DNA of 64,000 nt, from contig QKXI01000006.1 of NCBI GenBank assembly GCA_003367665.1, forward strand, positions 195,702-259,701, read 5' to 3'. The DNA comes from Leifsonia sp. ku-ls. Lineage in GTDB: Bacteria; Actinomycetota; Actinomycetes; Actinomycetales; Microbacteriaceae. Of this stretch, positions 8,792-16,726 are shown piece after piece (position 1 is the first letter of the stretch; each line of letters begins with the position of its first letter). The translations under genes were made by a program, and so were the position numbers. The notes below the pieces were generated by a model that was given only the letters and a program-made list of their open reading frames with translations, was not told the origin of the DNA and made no database searches.

Positions 8792-9090
8792 GCGAGCGCA
8801 GACGGGAACATCGTCCGTCGCCTCGCGCAACCCTGCGGGCCGGTGTCGTCATTACCGCGGTCGGCGCGGTGATTCTGGTCCTGACCGGCGACATCATCCC
8901 GAACGTGGTCATCTTCACGGAACCGTCGGGTCAGGCGCTCCTCGGCCTCATCAGCGTCCTCGTCAACGCGATCCGATTCGTCGCGGTCCCGCTCGGATGT
9001 GCGCTCATCGGGGCCGGTCTCGTCATGCGCCATGCCTCGTCGCTACACCAGGATGCGCAGGCGCACGCGGCTCTCGACGAGGCGCCCTGA
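8788..9090 (+). CDS. Small membrane protein of unknown function
   Basis: A 100-residue protein with a basic N-terminus (SERRREHRPSPRATLR), a first membrane helix at about 17-37 and a second at about 50-77, and a short charged tail. It is the last gene of the coupled trio (GTG in a 4-nt overlap with the lipoprotein stop). No known domain is visible. It could anchor or export the two upstream proteins, but that is a guess based only on gene order. Confidence 0.72.
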   Translation: MSERRREHRPSPRATLRAGVVITAVGAVILVLTGDIIPNVVIFTEPSGQALLGLISVLVNAIRFVAVPLGCALIGAGLVMRHASSLHQDAQAHAALDEAP

Positions 9091-9096
9091 GACCGC

Positions 9097-9807
9097 TCAC
9101 CGCGGCTCCAACGCCACCCGCCGCCCGTTGACCGCCGCGGCCTCCGCCTCCCACAGCCGCACGACGTCCTCGCCGAGCCGCCCCTCCAGCCCCTCGAGCG
9201 TCTTCACGACGAACACGGTCGCCGCCGATTGCGGCGCCTGCTTGGCGAAGCCCTGCGCGATCGCGCGGACCCAGGCGTCGGCGGCCGCCTTCGCCGCCGC
9301 GTAGTTGGCGCCGCCCGGGTAGGGCTTGTCGACCGCGGTCGACGACACGATCGCGAGGCGTCCGGCGGGCGACGCGACGAGGTCGTCGAAGAAGATCCGG
9401 GTCGTGTTCCGCAGCGTCCGGAACCCGCGCTCCAGGAAGTCCCAGTCCTCGTCGCTCTGCCCGGCGATCCCCCCGCCGCCGCGCCAGCCGCCGACAAGGT
9501 GGATGAGGCCGTCGAGGTGACCGAACTTGAGGTGGATGCGCATCGCCAGCTCGGCCACCGCGTCCCGGTCGGCGAGGTCGCAGACGCGCGTGTCCACGCC
9601 GGGGACGGCGGACTGGAGCGCGTCGAGCGCCTCCTGCCGGGTGCCGACCGCGAGCACGCGCGCGCCGGCGGCGACCAGCGCCCGAGCGACGGCCTCGCCG
9701 GAGGCGCTGGTCGCGCCGGCGATGAGCACGAGGCGGCCGGCCACGCCGGACGGCCCGGCCTCCGAGGAGGTCCGGGCCGTCGGGTGCGCCGAGAGCGCGT
9801 CGGTCAT
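9097..9807 (-). CDS. Short-chain dehydrogenase/reductase, partner of the DUF6421-like gene
   Basis: A 236-residue SDR. The Rossmann glycine motif is slightly off consensus (AGATSASGEA), while the catalytic YAAAK is present near residue 190 after the Ser in IVSSTAVD. The Asn position of the tetrad lies in LIHLVGG rather than NNAG, so it is an atypical SDR. The ATG at 9807 overlaps the stop of the upstream large gene by 4 nt, so the two are translated together. The coupling suggests an oxidoreductase acting on the product or substrate of the neighbour; the reaction is unknown. Confidence 0.85.
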   Translation of the reverse strand: MTDALSAHPTARTSSEAGPSGVAGRLVLIAGATSASGEAVARALVAAGARVLAVGTRQEALDALQSAVPGVDTRVCDLADRDAVAELAMRIHLKFGHLDGLIHLVGGWRGGGGIAGQSDEDWDFLERGFRTLRNTTRIFFDDLVASPAGRLAIVSSTAVDKPYPGGANYAAAKAAADAWVRAIAQGFAKQAPQSAATVFVVKTLEGLEGRLGEDVVRLWEAEAAAVNGRRVALEPR

Positions 9808-11249
9808 GCCGCGTCCGCGGCGCCGGTGATGCCGGCGGTGGACTCGATGACCGCCGCCATCTTCTTGTTCAGCGCCTCGTAGAACATCGAGAGCGGGAAC
9901 TCGTCGTCCAGCACCTGGTCGGTGTAGCCCTTCGGCGGGCCGGCGAGCACCTCGTCCGACAGGCCGCGCGCCCAGTTGGAGGCGGGGTGCGGGGTCAGTG
10001 TCTCGGTCAGCATCTCGTACGCCGCCAGCCAGTGCGCCACCTTCGGCCGGTCGATCGAACGCCAGTACAGGTCGTTGATCCGGTCGCTCAGGGCCACCAC
10101 CACGTCGGGAACGTTCTCCCAGTCGATGGTGAGCTGGGTGTCCGTCCAGTGCAGCACGTTGTGCTGGTGCATCCAGGCGAACAGCAGCTGGCCGCCGAGT
10201 CCGTCGTAGTTGCGCACGCGGCTGCCGGTGATCGCGAAACGGAAGATGCGGTCGAAGATCACCGCGTACTGCACTAGGTGGGCGTGGTCGCGGATCGCGC
10301 GCTGCGCGTCCGAGAGCTCCGACTCGGGCAGCGCGCTGAGCTCGCGCTCCAGCTTCACCGACTCGCGGAACGCCGTCAGGTCGCAGCGCAGCTCCTCCAG
10401 CGAGTAGAGGAAGAACGGCATCCGCTGCTTGATCATGAACGGGTCGAACGGCAGGTCGCCGCGCATGTGGCTGCGGTCGTGGATGATGTCCCACATCACG
10501 AAGGTCTCCTCCGTGAGGTGCTGGTCGTCCAGCATCGCCGCCGCGTCGTCCGGCAGCTCCAGCTTCGTGATCTCGGCGGCCGCCCGGACCACGCGGCGGT
10601 AGCGGGCCGCCTCGCGGTCCTGGAAGATCGCGCCCCAGGTGAATTGCGGGATCTCGCGCATGGCGACGGTCTCCGGGAACAGCACCGCGGAGTTGGTGTC
10701 GTAGCCGGGCGTGAAGTCGACGAAGCGCAGGGCCACGAACAGCTTGTTGCCGTAGTCGCCGGCCTCGAGCTCCGCCACGAACTCCGGCCAGATCACCTCG
10801 ACGAGCAGCGCCTCGACGTGACGGTCCGGGCTGCCGTTCTGCGTGTACATCGGGAACACGACCAGGTGGCCGAGCCCGTCGACGCGGTGCTGCTGCGGCT
10901 GGAACTCGTTCAGCGAGTCCAGGAAGTCGGGCACGCCGAAGCCCTCGTCCGCCCAGCGGGCGAAGTCGCGCTGAAGGGCGGCGAGGTAGGACGCGTCGTG
11001 CGGGAACGCCGGTGCGAGTGCGGCGATCGAGTCGACGATGGTGCGGACGTGCTCGGCGGCGGCCGGCCGGTCGGACTCCTGCTCGACCGAGCCGTCCTTC
11101 ACCTGGAGCGCCTGCAGGGCGACGGCCGCGTCCTTCAGACGCAGCCAGGCGGGGTCGTTCGCGACCTCGCGGACCGGGCGGCCGTCCTCGACGACCTCGG
11201 GCTCCCCGACAATCGCGTCTGCGGTGAACTGCTGGACGAATTGAGACAT
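9804..11249 (-). CDS. DUF6421-like conserved protein
   Basis: A 481-residue soluble protein without signal peptide or membrane segments. From memory it fits the actinobacterial DUF6421 family, whose function is not known to me. Conspicuous is the polar block MWDIIHDRSHMRGDLPFDPF at about 252-271; its closely spaced His/Asp/Arg residues could form a metal or substrate site. Tryptophans and histidines recur toward the C-terminus (AWMHQHNVLHWTD). GGGAGG lies 9 nt before the ATG at 11249. The downstream SDR overlaps it by 4 nt. The 146 bases upstream (11250-11395) hold no gene I can see, only a likely leader and promoter. Confidence 0.75.
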   Translation of the reverse strand: MSQFVQQFTADAIVGEPEVVEDGRPVREVANDPAWLRLKDAAVALQALQVKDGSVEQESDRPAAAEHVRTIVDSIAALAPAFPHDASYLAALQRDFARWADEGFGVPDFLDSLNEFQPQQHRVDGLGHLVVFPMYTQNGSPDRHVEALLVEVIWPEFVAELEAGDYGNKLFVALRFVDFTPGYDTNSAVLFPETVAMREIPQFTWGAIFQDREAARYRRVVRAAAEITKLELPDDAAAMLDDQHLTEETFVMWDIIHDRSHMRGDLPFDPFMIKQRMPFFLYSLEELRCDLTAFRESVKLERELSALPESELSDAQRAIRDHAHLVQYAVIFDRIFRFAITGSRVRNYDGLGGQLLFAWMHQHNVLHWTDTQLTIDWENVPDVVVALSDRINDLYWRSIDRPKVAHWLAAYEMLTETLTPHPASNWARGLSDEVLAGPPKGYTDQVLDDEFPLSMFYEALNKKMAAVIESTAGITGAADAA

Positions 11250-11395
11250 GACGAACCTCCCGTCGTTGGTCGGCCGCTCGCACGCGGCAGTGGTGTGGAC
11301 CTTTCGAGCCTATCCGGGGATCGCAAGCGTTTTATTGCCCATTCCGGCGAAAAAGTGCGCCATTCGAGGCTCTGGCGCAACCATTCCCGCCTGCG

Positions 11396-12145
11396 TCAGG
11401 ACGCGGGCCAGAGGGGAGAGCAGAGCGCCTCGACGCGGGAGCAGACGCTGAGCAGGGCGTCGGGATCGGGCCGGGCGTCGGCGACGATCGCGTCGAGCGC
11501 GCGCAGGCCCGCGCGATCGAGCAGCCGCTTCTCGTTGGTGACCCACTCGCCACGCGATGCCAGAGCGGCGTGCGCCGTCTGCAGCGTGGCGACGGTCAGG
11601 GTGGCGACGCACTGCGCCAGCCGGCCGGCGGCGGCATGGCTGCGGGCGTAGGCGGCGTGCATCCGGGCGTTCCCCGACCACACGGCGGGCGCCGCGCGCC
11701 GCAGCGCGGGCGCGAAGGCGGGCCGGGGCAGCTCGCCGGTCAGCACGCGCGCGATCGCGAGTTCCGCGAGCAGGAGGTAGCCCGGGATGCCGGCCAGGTG
11801 GAACGCCAGCGGCTCGATGTGCATGCGCCCGGCCTCGGCGTCCGCGAGCTCCCGGTCGACCGCGTCCAGGTCGCGCCAGTGCAGGTCGACGGGGACGTCG
11901 TCGACCCGCAGCCAGGCGCCGCCGTTGAAGACGCCACCTCCCCACCCGCCGAGCTCCGACACCTCCCCCGGATGCCCGAGCGCGCGGACGCCCGCCGGGT
12001 CGAATGCTCCGCGGTAGTAGACGCCGAGGTCCCAATCGCTGTCCGGACGCTCATCCCCCGTCGCCCGCGAACCGCCGAGGGCGATCGCCCGCACGCCGGG
12101 GAGATCCGCGAGCTGCGAGACGAGGCGTGCGACGGGCTCATCCAT
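11396..12145 (-). CDS. Nucleotidyltransferase-domain protein
   Basis: A 249-residue protein with a minimal nucleotidyltransferase domain at the N-terminus: GGSRATGDERPDSDWDLGVY at about 24-43 gives the GS motif and the DxD metal ligands, and VDLHWRD supplies the third acidic residue. The helical C-terminal half resembles those of aminoglycoside nucleotidyltransferases and MNT/HEPN-type proteins. It may transfer a nucleotide to a small molecule or protein. The ATG at 12145 has no Shine-Dalgarno but has a -10 box 6 nt upstream, and lies 8 nt inside the end of the DUF488 gene. Antibiotic resistance should not be assumed from this domain alone. Confidence 0.85.
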   Translation of the reverse strand: MDEPVARLVSQLADLPGVRAIALGGSRATGDERPDSDWDLGVYYRGAFDPAGVRALGHPGEVSELGGWGGGVFNGGAWLRVDDVPVDLHWRDLDAVDRELADAEAGRMHIEPLAFHLAGIPGYLLLAELAIARVLTGELPRPAFAPALRRAAPAVWSGNARMHAAYARSHAAAGRLAQCVATLTVATLQTAHAALASRGEWVTNEKRLLDRAGLRALDAIVADARPDPDALLSVCSRVEALCSPLWPAS

Positions 12146-12692
12146 CCCGCGATGCTAGCGCGGGGTCGGCTCCCGCGGCCGGGTACACGAGGTGCCCGTC
12201 CACCAACCGTGCCGCGGGCGTGAGCACCGCCGGACGCACCGAGGTCGCAGACAGGATGTCGAACACCGCCACGCCGCGCACGAGCAGGGCGTCCGTCACG
12301 AGTCTGCGGTGGCAGCGCCACGGAACCGCCTCGCTGCACATGATCGCGGGCCGCGCGGTCTGCGCGAGCGTGAGCAGCTCGTCCAGCCCCTCCGCGAACG
12401 CCGGGGTGGCCATGTAGTCGGCGTAGGCGCGGAACGCGGCCACCCGCCAGAACCCGTTCGGGCTGTCCACTCCCGCGGGCGTGTGTCGCCGTCCGCCGAG
12501 CCGCTCCAACCAGCGGTAGGCGATGTCCGGCGGCAGGGCGGACTCGATCGCGTCCCGGTTCCACTGAGGCAGCCGACGTGACGACGGGAAGTGCCGGATG
12601 TCGGCCAGCAGCGTCACGTCGTTCGCGCGCAGCATCCGGAGCACCTCGTCGAAGCCGCGCGTCGAGTGGCCGATCGTGAACACGGTGGGCAT
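12138..12692 (-). CDS. DUF488 family protein
   Basis: A 184-residue protein of the DUF488 family, recognised by the start TVFTIGHSTRGFDEVLRML, the LLADIRHFPSSRRLPQWN segment, and the CSEAVPWRCHRRLVTDALL block with two cysteines and two histidines in the C-terminal half. The family is widespread and has no settled function; the conserved Cys/His cluster could bind a metal. The start at 12692 sits 6 nt after TACCGT with no Shine-Dalgarno, again leaderless. It is followed by the nucleotidyltransferase gene with an 8-nt overlap. Confidence 0.88.
   Translation of the reverse strand: MPTVFTIGHSTRGFDEVLRMLRANDVTLLADIRHFPSSRRLPQWNRDAIESALPPDIAYRWLERLGGRRHTPAGVDSPNGFWRVAAFRAYADYMATPAFAEGLDELLTLAQTARPAIMCSEAVPWRCHRRLVTDALLVRGVAVFDILSATSVRPAVLTPAARLVDGHLVYPAAGADPALASRDG
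12152..12157 (-). promoter_or_regulatory. -10 box of leaderless nucleotidyltransferase promoter
   Basis: TAGCAT on the minus strand, then 6 nt (CGCGGG) to the ATG at 12145. The box lies inside the end of the DUF488 gene, so the downstream gene may have its own promoter. Confidence 0.5.
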
Positions 12693-12698
12693 GCGACG

Positions 12699-12704
12699 AC
12701 GGTA
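12699..12704 (-). promoter_or_regulatory. -10 box of leaderless DUF488 promoter
   Basis: TACCGT on the minus strand, then 6 nt (CGTCGC) to the ATG at 12692. Confidence 0.5.
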
Positions 12705-12762
12705 CGCCGCCGCGCGGGGTCGCCCGCCTGGCAGACTGTGGGGGAGGAGCGGAGGGACCGAG

Positions 12763-13920
12763 ATGACCGAACCATCCCCGCTGCGGAGCGCCCTCCCGAC
12801 GACGGCGCTCGGGCGTCCCGGGGCGGATCGCGACACGCTGAACGGCCTCGTGCTCGCGGGCCGCAAGACCGCGACCGCCTCCCTCCTCTCCGACTACGAG
12901 GAGGAGGGTGTCGGCGTTCCGGCCGTCGGCGCCCGCTACGGCCTCGTCGATTCGCAGGGGGAGTCGATCGCCACCATCGAGGTGACGGGCGTCACGACCT
13001 GCGCGTTCGACCGGGTGGACGACCGGCACGCACGCGCCGAGGGCGAGGGTTACGAGACGGCGGCGGAGTGGCGGGACGCGCATCGGGCGATCTGGCCCGG
13101 TGTGACCGGCACCTCCACGGTCGTGCTGGAGACGTTCCGGGTGCTGCAGCCGCAGCCAGGCGGGAGCCTCCCGTCCTTCGAGGAGCTGGTCCGCCTCGGC
13201 GCGGAGGCCGACGTCTCGGGGTGGGACTTCTCCTGGCTGCACGGACGGGCCACGGAGGAGCGGCCGCCGTGGGGCTACGCGCGCCTGCTGGCGGAGCGGC
13301 TCGCCGGGGCGCGCGCGTCGCTCGACGTGCAGACCGGGGGCGGCGAGGTGCTGGCGGAGGCGGGCGTCTTCCCGCCGACCGCCGTGGCGACCGAGTCGTG
13401 GCCGCCCAACGTGCGCAAGGCCACCCGGCTGCTGCACCCGCGCGGGGTCGCCGTGGTCGCCGATCCCGACGAGCCGCCGCTGCCCTTCGCCGACGGGGCG
13501 TTCGACCTGGTCACCAGCCGGCATCCCGCGACCATCTGGTGGGAGGAGCTGCACCGCGTGCTCGCGCCCGGCGGAACGTACTTCGCGCAGCACGTCGGTC
13601 CGGCCAGCGCGTTCGAGCTGATCGAGTTCTTCCTGGGGCCGCTGCCCGGGGCGAGGCGTGGACGGCACCCGGATGACGAGGTCGCCGAGGCGCGCCGCGC
13701 CGGCTTCGAGGTCGTCGACGTGCGCACGGCGCGCACCTGCATCGAGATCTTCGACGTCGCGGCCGTGGTCTACCTCCTGCGAAAGGTCATCTGGTGGGTT
13801 CCCGGGTTCACGGTGGACGAGCATCGCGACCGCCTACGCGACCTGGACGCGCTGATCCGGCGCGAGGGCGTCTTCGTCGCCCACTCCAGCCGGCACCTGC
13901 TGGAGCTGCGCAGGCCCTGA
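12763..13920 (+). CDS. ASCH domain - SAM methyltransferase fusion protein
   Basis: A 385-residue protein built from two parts that normally occur separately. Residues 1-128 are an ASCH domain (beta-barrel RNA-binding fold; LVLAGRKTATASLL and the GYETAAEWRDAHRAIWP segment). Residues about 133-385 are a class I methyltransferase starting at LPSFEELVRLGAEADVSGWD, with a modified glycine motif LDVQTGGGEV (187-196) and GAFDLVTSRHP (about 245-255). The frame is open throughout and strongly coding, so there is no sign of a frameshift. Start ATG at 12763 follows GGAGGG. It is transcribed divergently from the DUF488 gene. The methylated substrate is unknown; an RNA-linked one is a possibility suggested by the ASCH part. 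Confidence 0.82.
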   Translation: MTEPSPLRSALPTTALGRPGADRDTLNGLVLAGRKTATASLLSDYEEEGVGVPAVGARYGLVDSQGESIATIEVTGVTTCAFDRVDDRHARAEGEGYETAAEWRDAHRAIWPGVTGTSTVVLETFRVLQPQPGGSLPSFEELVRLGAEADVSGWDFSWLHGRATEERPPWGYARLLAERLAGARASLDVQTGGGEVLAEAGVFPPTAVATESWPPNVRKATRLLHPRGVAVVADPDEPPLPFADGAFDLVTSRHPATIWWEELHRVLAPGGTYFAQHVGPASAFELIEFFLGPLPGARRGRHPDDEVAEARRAGFEVVDVRTARTCIEIFDVAAVVYLLRKVIWWVPGFTVDEHRDRLRDLDALIRREGVFVAHSSRHLLELRRP

Positions 13921-13947
13921 CCGCCTCGCTCGGTGCGACGGGCCTGC

Positions 13948-13953
13948 GATGAT
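13948..13953 (+). promoter_or_regulatory. Possible -10 box of leaderless SDR promoter
   Basis: GATGAT, followed by 6 nt (GGACCT) and the ATG at 13960. It lacks the first T of the usual TANNNT but the distance matches the leaderless pattern elsewhere and supports the 13960 start over the one at 13933. Confidence 0.35.
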
Positions 13954-13959
13954 GGACCT

Positions 13960-14859
13960 ATGGCCAGGACGGTTCGCGGAGCGCGCGTGCTCATCACCGG
14001 CGCCGCCTCCGGGATGGGGCGGCTGTACGCCGAGCGTGCCGTGCTCGAGGGCGCGCGGGCCGTCGTGCTGTGGGACCGAGACGAGGCCGCGCTCACCGAC
14101 CTGACCCACCGGCTCCGCAGGGAGATCCTCGCCGGGCGCACCGCGGCTGCCTGGGGCGCGCCGGAGGGGTCGCCCAGCTCCGCCGCCGGACGCCCGGCGA
14201 CGACCGTGCTGCCGTACGTCGTCGACCTGTCCGAGCTCGGCGCCATCGCGCAGAGCGCCCAGGCGGTCCGCAAGGAGCTCGGCGGCGTCGACGTGCTCAT
14301 CAACAACGCCGGGATCGTGCGCGGCAAGTTCTTCTGGGAGCACGACAACGGCGAGGACACCCGCCCCACCATGCAGGTGAACGCGCTCGCCCCGATGTAC
14401 GTGACGCGGGAGTTCCTGCCCGGCATGCTGCAGAGCGCGCGGGAGGCGCGGATCGTCAACATCGCCTCCGCCGCCGGCACCATCGCCAACCCGCGCATGA
14501 GCGTCTACGCCGCGAGCAAGTGGGCCGTGATCGGCTGGAGCGACAGCGTCCGGCTGGAGCTGAAGCGCCAGGGCTTCGGCCACGTCAAGGTGACCACGGT
14601 CGCCCCGAGCTACATCGACACCGGGATGTTCGAGGGCGCCCGCGGCCCGCTGCTCACGCCGGTGATGACGCCGGAGTACGTGGTCGACCGGGTGTGGACG
14701 GCGATGCTGGCCGGCAAGCCGATGCTGATGCTGCCCTGGACGGTGGGGCTGGCGAAGACGCTGCGCGGCATCCTGCCGGTGCGGGCGTGGGACGCCGTCG
14801 CGGGCCGCGTGTTCGGGGTCTACGACTCGATGGACGACTTCACGGGGAGGCAGGGCTGA
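13960..14859 (+). CDS. SDR family oxidoreductase, membrane-type SDR-like
   Basis: A 299-residue SDR with all classical motifs: TGAASGMG (cofactor loop), LINNAG, Ser in NIASAAG and YAASK. The C-terminal part (MLMLPWTVGLAKTLRGILP) is hydrophobic and resembles 17-beta-hydroxysteroid and retinol dehydrogenase relatives that attach to membranes. The insert at about 45-80 (RLRREILAGRTAAAWGAPEG) lengthens the usual loop after the second beta strand. It should act on a lipophilic alcohol or ketone with NAD(P)H, otherwise unspecified. The start at 13960 is chosen because it begins just before the Rossmann fold and has a -10 box at leaderless distance. Confidence 0.87.
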   Translation: MARTVRGARVLITGAASGMGRLYAERAVLEGARAVVLWDRDEAALTDLTHRLRREILAGRTAAAWGAPEGSPSSAAGRPATTVLPYVVDLSELGAIAQSAQAVRKELGGVDVLINNAGIVRGKFFWEHDNGEDTRPTMQVNALAPMYVTREFLPGMLQSAREARIVNIASAAGTIANPRMSVYAASKWAVIGWSDSVRLELKRQGFGHVKVTTVAPSYIDTGMFEGARGPLLTPVMTPEYVVDRVWTAMLAGKPMLMLPWTVGLAKTLRGILPVRAWDAVAGRVFGVYDSMDDFTGRQG

Positions 14860-14891
14860 GGGCCGGATTCCGCCCCCACCCCTCCAAATTC

Positions 14892-14905
14892 TGTGAGAAC
14901 TCACA
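14892..14905 (+). promoter_or_regulatory. Palindromic operator candidate upstream of the amino-acid permease
   Basis: TGTGAG and CTCACA form perfect 6-bp arms around a 2-nt centre, 40 nt before the permease start. The TGTGA/TCACA halves recall CRP sites, but they are 4 nt apart rather than 6, so a GntR- or other dimeric regulator is just as likely. Confidence 0.4.
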
Positions 14906-14944
14906 TAAAGTGGCTGCCTAACGATTCGAACAAGGGAGCCGAGC

Positions 14945-16360
14945 GTGAGCGATCCGTCGTGGACCCAGGTGGTCAAGACCGTCGAGCCGGAGCAGCCGGA
15001 GCTGAAGCGGGCGCTCGGACCAGGCCTCCTGCTGCTGTTCATCGTCGGTGACATCCTCGGCACCGGCGTCTACGCGCTCACCGGGCAGGTGGCGGCGGAG
15101 GTGGGCGGCGCCGCGTGGCTGCCGTTCCTGCTCGCGTTCGCGGTGGCGACGGTGACGGCGTTCTCCTACCTCGAGCTGGTCACCAAGTACCCGCAGGCCG
15201 CGGGCGCCGCGCTGTACACGCACAAGGCGTTCGGCATCCACTTCTTCACGTTCATCGTGTGCTTCATCGTGATGACCTCCGGGATCACCTCGGCGTCGAC
15301 CGCCTCGCGCGCGTTCGCGGTCAACCTGACCGTCGGGTTCGGCCTCCCGGGCGACAACGTCACCACGCTGCTGATCGCGCTCGCCTTCATCGTGCTGATC
15401 ATGCTCGTGAATCTGCGCGGCGTCTCCGAGAGCGTCTGGCTGAACGTGGTGCTCACGCTGGTCGAGCTCTCCGGTCTGCTGCTCGTCATCTTCATCGGGA
15501 TGTGGGCGATCGCCGGCGGCAATGCCGACTGGTCCCGCGTGGTCGCGTTCGAGACGCCGGAGGACAAGGGGGTGCTGCTCGCGGTGAGCACCGCGACCTC
15601 GCTCGCGTTCTTCGCGATGGTCGGCTTCGAGGACTCGGTCAACATGGCCGAGGAGACGAAGGACCCGAGCCGCATCTTCCCGAAGATGATGCTCAGCGGC
15701 CTCGGCATCGCGGCGGTGATCTACGTGCTGGTGTCGATCACCGTGGTGGCGCTCGTGCCGATCGGGCAGCTCGCCGGCAGCGAGACCCCGCTGGTGACGG
15801 CGGTGGAGGCGGCGGCGCCCGGCTTCCCGATCAACGACCTGCTGCCGTTCATCTCGATGTTCGCGGTGGCCAACACGGCCCTCATCAACATGATGATGGC
15901 CAGTCGCCTGCTCTACGGCATGAGCAGGCAGAAGGTGCTGCCGCCCTTCCTGGCGAAGGTGTCGCCGAAGCGCAGGACGCCGTGGACGGCCATCCTCTTC
16001 ACCACCGCGCTCGCGGTCGGGCTGATCGGCTACGTCTCGCTCGACCCGAAGGGCTCGATCGTGGCCCTGCTCGGCGGCACCACGTCGCTCCTGCTGCTGG
16101 CGGTGTTCGCGGTCGTGAACGTGGCGGTGCTCGTGCTGCGCCGCCAGCCGGTCGACCACAAGCACTTCCGCTCGCCGACCGCGCTCCCGATCGTCGGCGC
16201 GATCACCTGCCTGTACCTGGTTTTCCCCTGGACCTCCGGCCGCCCGGGCGGCCAGTACGGGATCGCGCTGGCGCTGCTCGCGATCGGCGTGCTGCTGTGG
16301 GTGGCGGAGCGGGTGTACGCGGCGATGGCGAAGCGACGCAGCGGCGCGCCGGTTGACTAG
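14945..16360 (+). CDS. APC-family amino acid permease
   Basis: A 471-residue integral membrane protein with about 12 transmembrane helices. The first helix carries the family signature region FIVGDILGTGVYALTGQVAA, equivalent to the GSIIGTGIF motif of amino acid/polyamine/organocation permeases; FSYLELVTKYPQAAGAALYT follows in helix 2. Helix 6 contains FFAMVGFEDSVNMAEETKDP. It probably imports or exchanges an amino acid driven by protons; which one is not readable. The GTG at 14945 follows AAGGGAG. A palindrome 40 nt upstream may control it. Its end is convergent with a small gene 19 nt away. Confidence 0.92.
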   Translation: MSDPSWTQVVKTVEPEQPELKRALGPGLLLLFIVGDILGTGVYALTGQVAAEVGGAAWLPFLLAFAVATVTAFSYLELVTKYPQAAGAALYTHKAFGIHFFTFIVCFIVMTSGITSASTASRAFAVNLTVGFGLPGDNVTTLLIALAFIVLIMLVNLRGVSESVWLNVVLTLVELSGLLLVIFIGMWAIAGGNADWSRVVAFETPEDKGVLLAVSTATSLAFFAMVGFEDSVNMAEETKDPSRIFPKMMLSGLGIAAVIYVLVSITVVALVPIGQLAGSETPLVTAVEAAAPGFPINDLLPFISMFAVANTALINMMMASRLLYGMSRQKVLPPFLAKVSPKRRTPWTAILFTTALAVGLIGYVSLDPKGSIVALLGGTTSLLLLAVFAVVNVAVLVLRRQPVDHKHFRSPTALPIVGAITCLYLVFPWTSGRPGGQYGIALALLAIGVLLWVAERVYAAMAKRRSGAPVD

Positions 16361-16379
16361 CGGGACGCCGCGCGCGGCC

Positions 16380-16631
16380 CTACGCGTCCCCCGCCCGGTG
16401 CCGCGGCTCGCCGCGCTCCACGATGGTCGCCGGGTCGAGGTCGTCCTCCGGCGGCACGGGCACGTCGCCGACGTCGTCGGGGCCACCGGTGCCGGGGCGG
16501 ACCGCGTCGCCGGTGGAGTCGGCCTGCTTCGCCTCGGTCTCCCGCTCGCTCGAGGGGCTGTACGAGCGGTCCTTCGCGGTCTGGTCCGCGTCGCTCTGGT
16601 GCTGGTCGGGGGCGTCGGGTGAAGCGTTCAT
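16380..16631 (-). CDS. Small hydrophilic, probably disordered protein
   Basis: An 83-residue acidic protein dominated by Asp, Glu, Pro, Ser and Gln with no hydrophobic core, no cysteines and no recognisable domain. The composition resembles stress-associated hydrophilic proteins of actinobacteria. Its divergent neighbour is a stress-type SDR, which fits that idea. The start at 16631 is the first ATG that avoids the GC-shadow sequence upstream, but no strong Shine-Dalgarno is visible, so the start is uncertain. Confidence 0.6.
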   Translation of the reverse strand: MNASPDAPDQHQSDADQTAKDRSYSPSSERETEAKQADSTGDAVRPGTGGPDDVGDVPVPPEDDLDPATIVERGEPRHRAGDA

Positions 16632-16726
16632 TCGAGGGACGGTACGCGCACATCCCGGGCAGCCCAAGCCCCTGACGGGGTCGCCGCGGCGGTGTTGCCT
16701 GGTGGCATCACGAACGGAGGTCATGG

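Noticed and set aside
11396-12145. Aminoglycoside resistance nucleotidyltransferase
   Set aside because: The fold is shared with many enzymes of other function; the DUF488 neighbour gives no support for a resistance role.
14892-14905. CRP-type binding site (TGTGA...TCACA)
   Set aside because: The half-sites are separated by 4 nt instead of the 6 of CRP sites, so I list it only as a palindrome for an unknown regulator.
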